A DNA stretch of 64,000 nucleotides, taken from positions 1 through 64,000 of the forward strand of contig CAWGMB010000011.1 in NCBI GenBank assembly GCA_963823515.1, written 5' to 3'. The notes below the pieces were generated by a model. The model had not been told where the DNA came from. It did no database searches and saw nothing but the letters and a program-made list of their open reading frames with translations. Both the position numbers and the translations under genes were made by a program. Below, one piece after another: positions 15,634 to 24,359 of the stretch (its first letter is position 1; the number at the start of each line of letters is the position of its first letter). Source of the stretch: Miltoncostaea sp963823515. GTDB lineage: Bacteria > Actinomycetota > Thermoleophilia > Miltoncostaeales > Miltoncostaeaceae.

Positions 15634-16039
15634 ATGATCACGCAGACGACGCAGGACAACGCGGAGATCGTCCGGCGTGCCTACGAGTCCTTCGACACGG
15701 CCGGTGTCGCATTGCTCACCGAGCCCATGGACGAGCGCATGACCTGGCACACGCCGGGACGCAGCCCCCTCGCCGGGGACACGCGGAGCCGCGAGGAGAC
15801 CTTCGCCCAGTACGGCCGCTACGGCGGCGGGACGGCGGGCACGTTCAGGGCCGAGTTCCGGACCGCGGCCGCGATCGACGACGGCCGGGTGATCGCGATG
15901 CACCACGACACGGGCGAGCGCGAGGGCCACACCCTTGGACGTCAACTGCTGCATCGCGTTCGAGGTCGAGGCCGGCCGGATCGTCTCCGGGCGCGAGCAC
16001 TTCGACGACCTCTCCGCCTGGGACGCCTCCTGGGCGTAG
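15634..16039 (+). pseudogene. SnoaL/NTF2-like protein with a one-base frameshift
   Basis: The frame from the ATG at 15634 (AGGAGG 6 nt upstream) encodes a typical SnoaL-like start, ending in frame at EREGHTL. The expected last strands (DVNCCIAFEVEAGRIV, then GREHFDDLSAWDASWA) continue in another frame to the stop at 16039. One extra T at 15934-15936 (ACCCTTGGAC instead of ACCCTGGAC) explains it. The whole would be about 134 residues. All parts of the fold are otherwise preserved, so an assembly indel is as likely as decay. Confidence 0.65.
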
Positions 16040-16064
16040 CACCCCGCCGTGGCTCCCTCCGAGG

Positions 16065-16098
16065 CGCACGAGACCCCAGCGGCCGGGGGTCTCGTGCG
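16065..16098 (+). terminator. Bidirectional terminator hairpin
   Basis: A 13-bp perfect stem (CGCACGAGACCCC and its complement) with an 8-nt loop lies between the convergent SnoaL-like and PPOX genes. Confidence 0.7.
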
Positions 16099-16155
16099 TC
16101 AGGGCGGACGGCGCACGTGCGGCGAAGTCGGCTCCTGTGCAGTGGGACTGAGCGG

Positions 16156-16644
16156 TCAGCCCTCGAACGCGTCGGAGAGGAACGGGGAGCCCGACATGTC
16201 CGTTGCGACGGCCCACGTCGGGCGCAGGCGGATCGCCACCTGGGTCCGGCCGTCGAGCGACCTGCACCAGGCCTCCCCCGCCACGGGCCCCAGGTAGCGC
16301 GCGGCGGCCAGGCGGTATTCACGGGAGAGACCGTCCAGGGTCTCCAGGGCGACCGGGCCACTCATCCGAAGACCGCGATAGGGAAACGTCTCCGTGTCGA
16401 TCGACACCGTCACCCGTGTGCCCGAGGTGATCTCCGCCAGCTTGGCCGCGCCCGCGAAGCTCGTCATCACCAGCTCCGCGCCGGTCCAGTGGAACCAGAT
16501 GGGAACGATCCGCGTGACGCCGTTCGGGCCGGCCCATGCCATTCGCGCCGGGATTCGCGAATCGAGGAGCAGGGCGACGTTGCGCGACAGGGGTTGCCGG
16601 AGAGCCTCGGGCAGGTGTCGGTCGGCGGGAGGAGGCGGCGTCAC
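16156..16644 (-). CDS. Pyridoxamine 5'-phosphate oxidase-family protein
   Basis: A 162-residue split-beta-barrel protein of the PPOX/flavin- or F420-dependent group. The signature stretches ARMAWAGPNGVTRIVPIWFHW and SGTRVTVSIDTETFPYRGLRMSG match the family core, which binds FMN or F420. Two adjacent GTG codons are possible starts. The second (16644) is preferred because TACGAT lies exactly 6 nt before it and no ribosome site is visible. It is divergent from the amine-oxidase gene with a short shared promoter region. Substrate unknown. Confidence 0.8.
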   Translation of the reverse strand: MTPPPPADRHLPEALRQPLSRNVALLLDSRIPARMAWAGPNGVTRIVPIWFHWTGAELVMTSFAGAAKLAEITSGTRVTVSIDTETFPYRGLRMSGPVALETLDGLSREYRLAAARYLGPVAGEAWCRSLDGRTQVAIRLRPTWAVATDMSGSPFLSDAFEG

Positions 16645-16650
16645 CACAGC

Positions 16651-16656
16651 ATCGTA
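16651..16656 (-). promoter_or_regulatory. Putative leaderless -10 element for the PPOX gene
   Basis: TACGAT on the minus strand, 6 nt before the GTG at 16644. Confidence 0.45.
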
Positions 16657-16695
16657 GTCCCGCCTGCTCCCGACCAGTCCGGAGCGCGCCGGCGG

Positions 16696-16701
16696 TAGGG
16701 T
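16696..16701 (+). promoter_or_regulatory. Putative leaderless -10 element for the amine-oxidase gene
   Basis: TAGGGT lies 6 nt before the GTG at 16708, without a Shine-Dalgarno sequence. Confidence 0.5.
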
Positions 16702-16707
16702 CGCCGG

Positions 16708-17781
16708 GTGAGCGACCCGCAGGCGACCGTAGACGCCGTCATCGTCGGCGCCGGAATCGCCGGGCTCGCCGCAGCCCGCCATCTCGTCGCCGCCGGATGC
16801 ACCGTCGCCGTCCTCGAGGCCCGCGACCGGGTCGGGGGCAGGCTCGTGTCGATCCCCGGCACCGGGCTCGATCTGGGGGCGACGTGGTTCTGGGCGAGCG
16901 AGACCCGGGTGAACCGCCTCATCGCCGAACTCGGCATCGCGACCCATCCTCAGCACATCGCCGGGGACGCGATCTTCCACGTGCCCGGCGGAGGGCAACG
17001 CATCGACGGCAACCCCATCGACATGCCCAGCGGACGGATCAGCGCCGGGACGCAGGCGCTCGCCGAGGCTGTCGCCGGCGGCCTGCCCGACGGCGTCCTG
17101 CGCATTCGCGCCGAGGTGACGGAGATCCTCGCGACCCCTGATGCCATCGCGGTCCGCAGCACCAACGGCACGTTCGAGGGGCGCCACGTGATCCTCGCCG
17201 TCCCGCCTGCGCTCGCGGCGTCGCACATCGGCTTCTCTCCCCGGCTCGACCCCCACGTCGCACGGCTTGCGGCCATGACGCCGGTCTGGATGGGGGCGAT
17301 CACGAAAGCCGTGGTGCGCTACGAGCGCGCCTTCTGGCGGGACATGGGCCTCGCCGGCGCCGGGATCAGCCACCAGGGGCCGATGCGCGAGATCCACGAC
17401 ATGAGCGGCCCGCACGGTGAGCCCGCCGCTCTCTTCGGCTTCGCTCCCGCGCACCAGCCCGGCGACGCGACGCCGACCGAGGAGGCCGTCGTCCGCCAAC
17501 TGGCTGAGATGTTCGGTCCGCGTGCGGCCGTGCCCGATGCGGTCCTCATCCAGGACTGGCGCCGGGAGACCCACACCTCACCCTCCGGCGTCGAGCTGCT
17601 CGGCGCATACCAGACCTTCGGCCACCCCTCGTACGCCGAGCCCGCGATGGGCGGGCGGCTCCACTGGGCATCGACTGAGACGTCGGCCGAAGGCGCCGGG
17701 CATATCGAAGGCGCGCTGGCGGCAGCCGAACGCGCGGCCGGTGCCGTCGCAACCTCGACCCGGCCGGCCGGGCCCGGCTGA
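16708..17781 (+). CDS. Flavin monoamine oxidase-family FAD-dependent oxidoreductase
   Basis: A 357-residue flavoenzyme. The N-terminal FAD-binding motif VIVGAGIAGLAAARHLVAAG (residues 11-30) is followed by EARDRVGGRL, the second FAD contact of the amine-oxidase/phytoene-desaturase fold. LDLGATWFW is the typical re-entry segment. The C-terminal FAD segment (GGRLHWASTETS, then GHIEGAL) is intact. At 357 residues it is shorter than most monoamine oxidases (about 450) but complete at both ends. The substrate is unknown; a small amine or a related compound is likely. Confidence 0.82.
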   Translation: MSDPQATVDAVIVGAGIAGLAAARHLVAAGCTVAVLEARDRVGGRLVSIPGTGLDLGATWFWASETRVNRLIAELGIATHPQHIAGDAIFHVPGGGQRIDGNPIDMPSGRISAGTQALAEAVAGGLPDGVLRIRAEVTEILATPDAIAVRSTNGTFEGRHVILAVPPALAASHIGFSPRLDPHVARLAAMTPVWMGAITKAVVRYERAFWRDMGLAGAGISHQGPMREIHDMSGPHGEPAALFGFAPAHQPGDATPTEEAVVRQLAEMFGPRAAVPDAVLIQDWRRETHTSPSGVELLGAYQTFGHPSYAEPAMGGRLHWASTETSAEGAGHIEGALAAAERAAGAVATSTRPAGPG

Positions 17782-17942
17782 TGGATCTCCGGGCGGAGCT
17801 CCCGGTACCAGGAAATGACGTAACGACGTCACCCCGCGTGGCCGAGCCCGGGCCGTGCTTCGGCCGGTCGCCCGGGACATCGTCTTCGTGCAGCGGTTCA
17901 TGGCGGCGTTCGGCCCCTCGGCTCGATGGTCAACGTGACGGG

Positions 17943-18600
17943 TCAGCGGCGCGGATCCGCGCGTCGGCCTCCCTCCGCCGGGGGGAGGAATGCATCGTCG
18001 AAGAACCCGACGATGCGCCGCTCGTACTCGCGCGGACGGGAGGAGAGGCCGCCGATGTGCCCGCCGCCGGAGGCCTTCCAGGGGGCGGCCGGATCTCCCG
18101 CGAATCGATGTGTATGCCGGGTTGAGCGCACGCTCGAGCTCCTGGCCGCGCTCGCCGTGGATCAGCATGAACGGGCGCGGCGCGAGGTCACCGACGAGGT
18201 CGGCGAGGCCCGGGGGCGGACCCGTTCGAGAAGAGCGGGGCGTAGAGCGGCAGGCCCATCCGGTCGGCGCCCGATGCGACCTCGGTGAACTCGCGCGCCG
18301 AGCGCTCGCCCGCGCCCTCGGAGACGACGACGGCGAGGCGGTCGTCTCCGGCCGCGGCGGTGATCATCGTCTCGCCGCCGACCGAAAGGCCGATGCCGCC
18401 GATGCGGTTCTTGTCGACCTCGGGCCGCGAGGAGAGGAAGTCGATGGCGGCCGCGACGTCGCGCGCACCGCGCCGGCCGAAGGCGTTGGGGTCGTCCTCG
18501 TCCTGAGCGGCGCCACAGGCGAGCGGGACCTGGAGGCCCTGCGGCCGCCGCCCGACGCCACGGCGCCCGACCTCGGGGCGCTCGTCGGGTAGGCGGCGAC
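17943..18600 (-). pseudogene. Alpha/beta hydrolase, degraded by several frameshifts
   Basis: Pieces in three frames line up as one hydrolase. First comes a cap-to-nucleophile part ending NRIGGIGLSVGGE (G-x-S-x-G nucleophile elbow). Then, in another frame, come RPFMLIHGERGQELERALNPAY and finally, in a third frame, GGGHIGGL (catalytic His), SRPREYERRIVGFFD and the stop at 17943. Breaks fall near 18225 and 18120. The 5' end is replaced by unrelated sequence near 18560-18600. Two or more indels and a lost start make true decay more likely than an assembly error. Confidence 0.6.
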
Positions 18601-18618
18601 CTGCCGGCCGGGGCGGCG

Positions 18619-18691
18619 CTACTACGCCGGTCTGATCGTCACGAGTCCGAGTTGCTCCAGCGGCCCGAGGCTGTCGGGTTACGTCCAGGTC
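18619..18691 (-). pseudogene. Relic of an ester-cyclase/SnoaL gene end (partial duplicate of 19977 onward)
   Basis: About 73 bp closely match the 3' end of the gene at 19977-20402, allowing the codes for LEQLGLVTI and the stop to be recognised. An internal stop now interrupts the frame. No other part of the gene survives. It marks a former second copy or a recombination breakpoint. Confidence 0.55.
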
Positions 18692-18859
18692 CCAGTCCAC
18701 CAGGGTCCAGCGCCCCGGTCCCGGATGTGCGGGTTCATCCCGATGGGCTCGGCGCCTTCTACGGACGGTTCGCCCGCGTGCGCGCGGATGCATGACCCGT
18801 CAGTGGAAGGCGAACGTGCGGAATTCGATGAGAACGCCAGTCATGAGGGAGGCGCAGAG

Positions 18860-19294
18860 ATGACCCCCGAGGAGATCGTTCGCCGCTCGTTGGCGACCTG
18901 GAATGCCGACGATCGGGCGGGTCACCGGGCCACGTACACCGATGACGCGGTGGTCAAGGAGCACGCGACCGGCCGCGAGATCGTCGGCGGCGATGCCATC
19001 GCCGAGGCGCATTTCGCCTGGCGCGCCGCCTTTCCGGGGATCCACGGCGACATCGAGAACCTGGTCGCGGATGGTGACCAGGTCGTCTACGAGACGACCT
19101 GGAAGGGGACCCACTCCGGGCCGCTGATGACGCCTGACGGCCAGACGATCCCGCCGACCGGCAAAGCCGTCACGCTGCCCGCGTGCCTGGTGGTCAAGGT
19201 CCAGGGCGACCAGATCGTCGAGCAGCACCACTACTTCGACATGGTCACGATGCTGACCCAGCTCGGCGTGATGCCAGGCGGGGGCGACTCGTAG
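18860..19294 (+). CDS. SnoaL-like / ester cyclase-family protein
   Basis: A 144-residue NTF2-like fold protein. The N-terminal helix EEIVRRSLATWNADD, the AFPGIHGDIENLVADGDQVV strand pair and the closing HHYFDMVTMLTQLG segment are typical of SnoaL-like polyketide cyclase/ester cyclase homologues. The GAGGGAGG ribosome site fixes the ATG at 18860 instead of the longer frame. Most stand-alone bacterial members have no known substrate. It is close to two further small or broken genes of similar type. Confidence 0.78.
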   Translation: MTPEEIVRRSLATWNADDRAGHRATYTDDAVVKEHATGREIVGGDAIAEAHFAWRAAFPGIHGDIENLVADGDQVVYETTWKGTHSGPLMTPDGQTIPPTGKAVTLPACLVVKVQGDQIVEQHHYFDMVTMLTQLGVMPGGGDS

Positions 19295-19517
19295 CCGAAG
19301 GCCGACGGCGCCGTCGCATCGCCGGGCAGGGGTGCCCAATCGTGTCGCGATGGGGTTCCGCCCGAGGCGGAGACCTTCGCGAGACGTGCCGCGGTCACCC
19401 ATAGGCCGACGAGGCAGCATCGCTGATTGCGCTCTGGTCCCGTCGGTTGAGCATCGACGTCAACTTCGGGCGGGCCGCCGAAGCGGCGGCGCGGCCCCGG
19501 GAATCGGGAGGAAGACG

Positions 19518-19871
19518 ATGGGCATGGCGCTCGTGTATCGCTGGAGGCGGAGCATCCCCGGCCGAGAGCAGGAGGCGATGGCGGTGATGGCCGGCAACGA
19601 GGCGTTCGCCGAGAGGATGAGTGTCGAGGGGAAAGCCTCATCGAGGGAGTACGTGAACCTCTGGACGGATGTCTGGTCGAACATCCTGATCGTGCGGGGG
19701 GAGCCCCAGGGCCTCATGGGTATCCTCGCCGAGCCCGAGCATCGCGAGATGATCGCGAAGGTCGCCTACACGACGGAGGATTTCCGGATCGACTTCGCCG
19801 AGGTGGGCCCGACGCCCTCCGAGGCCTACGGAGCCTGGGCCTCCATGCTGCAGGAACGAGGGGGCGACTGA
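19518..19871 (+). CDS. Conserved-looking small protein of unknown function
   Basis: A 117-residue soluble protein beginning MALVYRWRRSIPGREQEAM after two residues. The pattern of an N-terminal strand, a helix and a later RIDFAEVGPTPSEAY tail suggests an alpha+beta barrel (ferredoxin-like) protein, but I do not recognise a family. GGGAGGAAG precedes the ATG. It sits between two SnoaL-type genes and ends before a strong hairpin. Confidence 0.6.
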   Translation: MGMALVYRWRRSIPGREQEAMAVMAGNEAFAERMSVEGKASSREYVNLWTDVWSNILIVRGEPQGLMGILAEPEHREMIAKVAYTTEDFRIDFAEVGPTPSEAYGAWASMLQERGGD

Positions 19872-19915
19872 CCCGGGCCCCGGCGTCCGAAACCGGCCGG
19901 GTGACATCCGCCACA

Positions 19916-19946
19916 CGCCGCGCCGGCCTGGCGGGCCGGCGCGGCG
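19916..19946 (+). terminator. Bidirectional terminator hairpin
   Basis: A 13-bp perfect stem (CGCCGCGCCGGCC and its complement) with a 5-nt loop lies between convergent genes ending at 19871 and 19977. Confidence 0.65.
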
Positions 19947-19976
19947 GCGGACCCGCGAGGACGGCATCGACCGGCG

Positions 19977-20402
19977 CTACTGCGCCGGTCCGATCGTCAC
20001 GAGCCCGAGCTGCTCCAGCAACCCGAGGTTGTCGGGGTACGTCCAGGTCTCGGCGATGCGCTCGCCCTCGAAGCGGAAGAAGTGCGAGCCGCCGATGGAG
20101 CCGGTCCTGCCGGTGGGCGGCATCCCCATGATCTCGCCGGTGTTGGTGCCGGTGTAGGTCCAGTCGGCGGCGACGTACTCGCCGTCGGTGAGGACGCGGT
20201 GCATGGTGACCTTGGCGTCGGGCATCGCGGCGAGGTAGACGCCGCGGCGCTGGCGCACGCCCTCGGGCCCTGCGGGAAGGCCCGGCAGCAACGCGTCGTG
20301 GTAGACGTGGTCGGCGGTGAAGATCTCGTCCGCCGCGTCGAGGTTCTGGCCGTTCCAGACCTCCTCGGCGTAGCGCATCGCGACTGCGGTGATCTCGGCC
20401 AT
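19977..20402 (-). CDS. Ester cyclase / SnoaL-like protein
   Basis: A 141-residue NTF2-like protein. The order AVAMRYAEEVWNGQNL, DEIFTADHVYHD, then MPDAKVTMHRVLTDGEYVAA and FFRFEGERIAETW is characteristic of the ester-cyclase group of SnoaL-like proteins. GVYLAAMPD carries the loop that precedes the active-site strand in relatives. The ATG at 20402 begins the conserved part. A relic of a very similar 3' end lies at 18619-18691. Substrate unknown. Confidence 0.8.
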   Translation of the reverse strand: MAEITAVAMRYAEEVWNGQNLDAADEIFTADHVYHDALLPGLPAGPEGVRQRRGVYLAAMPDAKVTMHRVLTDGEYVAADWTYTGTNTGEIMGMPPTGRTGSIGGSHFFRFEGERIAETWTYPDNLGLLEQLGLVTIGPAQ

Positions 20403-20674
20403 TCGGTCCCCCCTCGCGCATGGATCGGAGCGGGCGCCACGGCGTGAGCGTGGCCCCGTTCCCGGAACGTGCTCCTCCCCACTGAACCGCCGGCGTGCGG
20501 ATCGCCGCAACCGGGAAACCCCGCAACCTGGAGAGGGCGGGCTTCCCCACCGCGCCGTGCCACGAAGACGAACATGGCCTGCGGGACGTCCCCGATGACC
20601 GGCGGCGTAGTCATGCGGAGACTGGAATCCATCCCGCCCCGGTGGAAGGGCCGGGGCGGCCGAGAGGAGGAGCC

Positions 20675-21205
20675 ATGCGGACGCTCGTCGTCTTCGAATC
20701 CATGTTCGGCAACACGCATGTCGTCGCCGAGCGGGTCGCACGGGGGCTGGAGGCCGCCGGCGACACCCGCCTCGTCGCCGTCGCGGACGCCACGGCCGAA
20801 GCGCTCACAGGAGCCGATGTCGTGGTCGTCGGCGGACCGACCCACGTGCACGGGATGGTGAGCGACCGCTCGCGCCAGGCCGCCCACGATCAGGCGGACC
20901 GGGCGGGGAGCGAGCTCACCATGGACCCCGACGCCGAGGGGCCGACGCTACGCGAGTGGTTCGACGGGCTCACCCTGCCGCCGGGATGCCGCGCGGCGGC
21001 GTTCGACACGCGCATGCACGGCCCGGCCGCCCTGACCGGCCGCGCCTCGCGCGGCATCGCCAAGCGGCTCGAGCGCCACGGCGCGACCATGATCGGAGCC
21101 CCGGAGAGCTTCTTCGTCGAGAAGGACAACCACCTCTCCGAGGGAGAGGGGCAGCGCGCCGAGGAGTGGGGGGCGTCGCTGGCCCGGTCGCTCGCGTCCG
21201 GGTGA
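20675..21205 (+). CDS. Flavodoxin-like protein
   Basis: A 176-residue flavodoxin fold. The FMN phosphate-binding loop is visible at the N-terminus (VVFESMFGNTHVVAERVARGL). VVVGGPTHVHGM is the second FMN-contacting loop, and AAFDTRM and GAPESFFV supply the later strands. The protein is complete. The GAGGAGG ribosome site fixes the ATG at 20675 over the longer upstream frame. It could serve as an electron carrier or a flavoprotein quinone reductase; the sequence does not decide. Confidence 0.82.
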   Translation: MRTLVVFESMFGNTHVVAERVARGLEAAGDTRLVAVADATAEALTGADVVVVGGPTHVHGMVSDRSRQAAHDQADRAGSELTMDPDAEGPTLREWFDGLTLPPGCRAAAFDTRMHGPAALTGRASRGIAKRLERHGATMIGAPESFFVEKDNHLSEGEGQRAEEWGASLARSLASG

Positions 21206-21395
21206 CGCGTCGATCGGTGCGGTCGCCCGCCGGGCCGACGGGCGCCGCTCGGGCGACATCCCAGGGGATACGCTTGCCGCGTGAGCGTCCGCACCGAGGA
21301 CCTGCGCCGCCTCCCGGCTCCCGCCGGAGCGGGCCAGGGACGACGAGGGTCGCATCGTCCCGAGCCATGACGCACTACGGGACGGCCTGAGCCGC

Positions 21396-23081
21396 GTGCG
21401 CGCGCGGCTCAGTCGCCCCTTCGACCGCCGGACGCTCCGCGAGGACGCGACGGCGGGCGTCGTGCTGGGAGTGGAGAGCGTTCCGGACGGCCTGGCGATC
21501 GGCCTGCTGGCCGGGGTCAACCCGTTGGCCGGGGTCTACGGGTACCTGTACGGCACGATCGGCGGCGCGCTCTTCACGAGCACCCCGTTCATGGCGGTGC
21601 AGGGGACGGGGGCGATGGCGCTCATCGTCGCCGACGCCGACCTCGCGGCCCGGCCCGATCCGGGCCGCGCCCTGTTCACCCTGGCGGTCCTCGCCGGCCT
21701 CGTGATGATCCTGGCCGGTGTGCTGGGCGCCGGATCGCTCCTTCGCTTCGTCCCAACCGCGGTGATGGTCGGGTTCATCAGCGCGATCGGCATCAACATC
21801 GTGCTCGGCCAGCTCCCCAACTTCACGGGCTACGACGCGGCCGGCGAGAACCGCGTGATGCAGACCCTCGATCTGGCGCTGCACTTCTGGAGGGTCGAGT
21901 TCGCCTCGGTGGCGGTCGGCGCCGTGACCGTCGTCCTGATCGTCGGGCTCCAGCGGACGCGCTTGGGGGCGATGGGCCTGGTCGTGGCGATCGTCGCCGG
22001 CTCGGCCCTCGCCGCGATCCTCGGGCGCAACGGCGACGGCGTCCCGCGCGTCGGCGACATCTCCGACATCCCCAACTCGCTGCCGTCGATCACGCTGCCC
22101 GTCCTGGGCGACCTCGCCTATCTGGCCGTGCCGGCCGTGTCGCTCGCGTTCGTGGGCCTGGTGCAGGGCGCGGGGGTCTCGGCGGCGTACCCGAAGCCGG
22201 ACGGAACGCCCTCGGACACCGGGCGGGACTTCATCGGCCAGGGCGCCGGCAACATCGCGGCCGGGCTCTTCCAGGGGATGCCGGTCGGCGGCTCGATGTC
22301 GGCGTCGGCCCTGGTCGTGGCCGGCGGCGCCCGCACGCGGATGGCCCTGGTGATCGCCGGCGGGGTGATGGCCCTGATCGTGCTGCTGCTCGCCGACGCG
22401 GTCGGCTACGTCGCGATGCCCGCCCTCGCCGGCCTGCTGATCGTCGTCGGCGCCGGCGCCGTCAAGCCCTCCCAGATCAGATCGGTCGCGAGGACCGGAC
22501 CGCTGCAGGCGACGGTGATGGCCATCACCCTGGGGCTGACGATGCTCATCCCGCTCCAGTACGCCGTACTGGTCGGCGTCGGTCTCGCCCTGGTGCTCTT
22601 CGTCGTGCAGCAGTCCAACACGGTGACGATGAAGGGCCTGCGGGTGGACGACGACGGCCGCTTGCGCGAGCAGGATCCACCCACGCACGTCGGCGTCGAC
22701 GAGGTGCTGGTGCTGCAGCCCTACGGCAGCCTCTTCTTCGCCAGCGCGCCGCTGTTCGAGGCGGCCCTGCCGGCGGTGACGCCGGCCACGCGCAACTCCG
22801 CCGTCGTCATCCGGTTGCGCGGGGTCGACGCGATCGGCCTGTCGATCATCGACGTGTTGCGCCGCTACGCGAACCGGCTCGGCGAGGCGCGGTGCGAGCT
22901 CGTCCTGGTCCTGAGTAGCGAGCGGGTCGTCCGTCAGCTCGAGCTGGAGGGAGTCACCGCGCTCATCGGGGCCGACAACGTCTACATCGGCAACGAGTGG
23001 CTGGGGGAGACCGCGCGGCGGGCCCACGATGACGCCCGTCGGTGGATCGCCGGAGCACCACCCGGCGAGACCGACGGGTAG
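21396..23081 (+). CDS. SulP-family anion transporter with STAS domain
   Basis: A 561-residue membrane transporter of the SulP/SLC26 family (sulfate, bicarbonate or other anions). The N-terminal signature GLAIGLLAGVNPLAGVYGYLYGTI is followed by about 12-14 hydrophobic segments. The GLFQGMPVGGSMSASALV region is the family's conserved mid-protein motif. The C-terminal STAS domain (about residues 440-545) has RLRGVDAIGLSIIDVL. The GTG at 21396 begins directly at the family-conserved start. The transported anion cannot be read from the sequence. Confidence 0.9.
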   Translation: MRARLSRPFDRRTLREDATAGVVLGVESVPDGLAIGLLAGVNPLAGVYGYLYGTIGGALFTSTPFMAVQGTGAMALIVADADLAARPDPGRALFTLAVLAGLVMILAGVLGAGSLLRFVPTAVMVGFISAIGINIVLGQLPNFTGYDAAGENRVMQTLDLALHFWRVEFASVAVGAVTVVLIVGLQRTRLGAMGLVVAIVAGSALAAILGRNGDGVPRVGDISDIPNSLPSITLPVLGDLAYLAVPAVSLAFVGLVQGAGVSAAYPKPDGTPSDTGRDFIGQGAGNIAAGLFQGMPVGGSMSASALVVAGGARTRMALVIAGGVMALIVLLLADAVGYVAMPALAGLLIVVGAGAVKPSQIRSVARTGPLQATVMAITLGLTMLIPLQYAVLVGVGLALVLFVVQQSNTVTMKGLRVDDDGRLREQDPPTHVGVDEVLVLQPYGSLFFASAPLFEAALPAVTPATRNSAVVIRLRGVDAIGLSIIDVLRRYANRLGEARCELVLVLSSERVVRQLELEGVTALIGADNVYIGNEWLGETARRAHDDARRWIAGAPPGETDG

Positions 23082-23198
23082 ACAGGGCGACCTGCGTCGC
23101 GGCCGAGGCGAGCCCGTGTCGTCCCCCAGTGGGTGATGACCTCCCGCGGCCGGCCTGGTTGCGTAGGATGCGGTCCCGGCGGCGGAGGAGCACAGGGC

Positions 23199-24359
23199 AT
23201 GACCGACACGAGAACCGGCTTCATGGGATACGTGATGGGGCGCCGCTGGGTCGTCTGGAGCGTCCTCGGCCTCGCCCTGGTGGTCATGCTCGCCTCGTCG
23301 CTCACCATCTGGGTGAAGCGCCAGGCACTCGACACGAACAACTGGGTCAACGCGTCGTCGCAGCTGCTCCAGGACGACCAGGTGCGCCAGGTGGTGGCGG
23401 CCGACATGGTGGACGCCCTGTTCTCCTCCTACGACGTCCAGGCGAGCCTGCAGAAGGCCCTGCCCCCCGAGCTCGATCCTCTCGCGGCGCCCGCCACGGG
23501 CCTGCTGCGCCAGGCGGCGCTCAACGCGGCCGACGAGCTGCTCCAGCGGCCGGCGGTCCAGAGCCTGTGGGAAGAGGCCAACCGCCGGGCCCACGAGCGG
23601 CTGGTCTCGCTTCTCGAGGGGAACACGGACCGCCTGCTGCAAGCCGACAACGGCGCGGTGGTGCTCGACCTGCAGCCGCTCGTGCAGAGGCTGGGCGACC
23701 GGTTCGGCTTCCAAGCGAACCCCTCGAACCCGGACGCCGGGCGCATCACGATCATGCAGTCCGACGAGTTGCAGGCGGCCCAGAACGCGGTCAAGACGAT
23801 CAAGATCGTCTCGGTGTTCGTCGTCATCCTCGTGTTCATCCTGCTCGTCCTGGCGGTCTACCTGGGGGAGGGCTTCCGGCGCGAGGTGCTGCGCGCGATG
23901 GCGCTCGGAGTGATCGGCGTGGGGCTCATCCTGCTGATCGCGCGCCGGGTCGCGGGGAACGCGATCGTCGACAGCCTGACCTCCTCCTCCACGCGCGAGG
24001 CGGGCTCGGCGGTGTGGCTGATCGGGACCGAGCTGCTGCGCGACCTCGCGCTGGGCTTGGTGCTCTACGGGCTCGTGCTGCTCGTGGGCGTCCTGCTGGC
24101 CGGCCCGACCGGCTGGGCGACCGCGGCGCGCCGCAAGGTCGCGCCCTTCGTGAGGGCGCACCCGCCCGCGATCCATATCGCGGTGGGCGTGGTCTTCCTG
24201 CTCATCCTGCTGTGGGGCCCCAACGCCGGCGGGCGGCGCCTGCTGGCCGTGCTCATCCTGGCCGCCCTCGCAATCGCGGGCGCGGAGCTCTTGCGGCGCC
24301 AGGTCCTGCGCGAGTCACCGCCCCACGGCCCCCGGGATCCGCTGCCCAGCGGCGGCTGA
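23199..24359 (+). CDS. Membrane protein of unknown function (extracytoplasmic helical domain)
   Basis: A 386-residue protein. One N-terminal helix (about 17-38) is followed by a roughly 170-residue domain that starts KRQALDTNNWVNASSQLLQD and is predicted to lie outside the membrane. Four more hydrophobic helices follow (about 210-235, 240-265, 285-315 and 325-370). Similar unnamed proteins with a TNxWVxxSSxLLxD motif are common in actinobacteria. GGAGGAG lies 9 nt before the ATG. It follows the SulP gene by 117 bp on the same strand and may share its transcript. Confidence 0.7.
   Translation: MTDTRTGFMGYVMGRRWVVWSVLGLALVVMLASSLTIWVKRQALDTNNWVNASSQLLQDDQVRQVVAADMVDALFSSYDVQASLQKALPPELDPLAAPATGLLRQAALNAADELLQRPAVQSLWEEANRRAHERLVSLLEGNTDRLLQADNGAVVLDLQPLVQRLGDRFGFQANPSNPDAGRITIMQSDELQAAQNAVKTIKIVSVFVVILVFILLVLAVYLGEGFRREVLRAMALGVIGVGLILLIARRVAGNAIVDSLTSSSTREAGSAVWLIGTELLRDLALGLVLYGLVLLVGVLLAGPTGWATAARRKVAPFVRAHPPAIHIAVGVVFLLILLWGPNAGGRRLLAVLILAALAIAGAELLRRQVLRESPPHGPRDPLPSGG

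Noticed and set aside
21375..24176. A 933-codon open frame on the minus strand
   Set aside because: It lies antisense to the SulP and membrane-protein genes, is rich in Asp/His/Arg/Gln repeats without any domain, and is a typical shadow frame of very GC-rich coding DNA.
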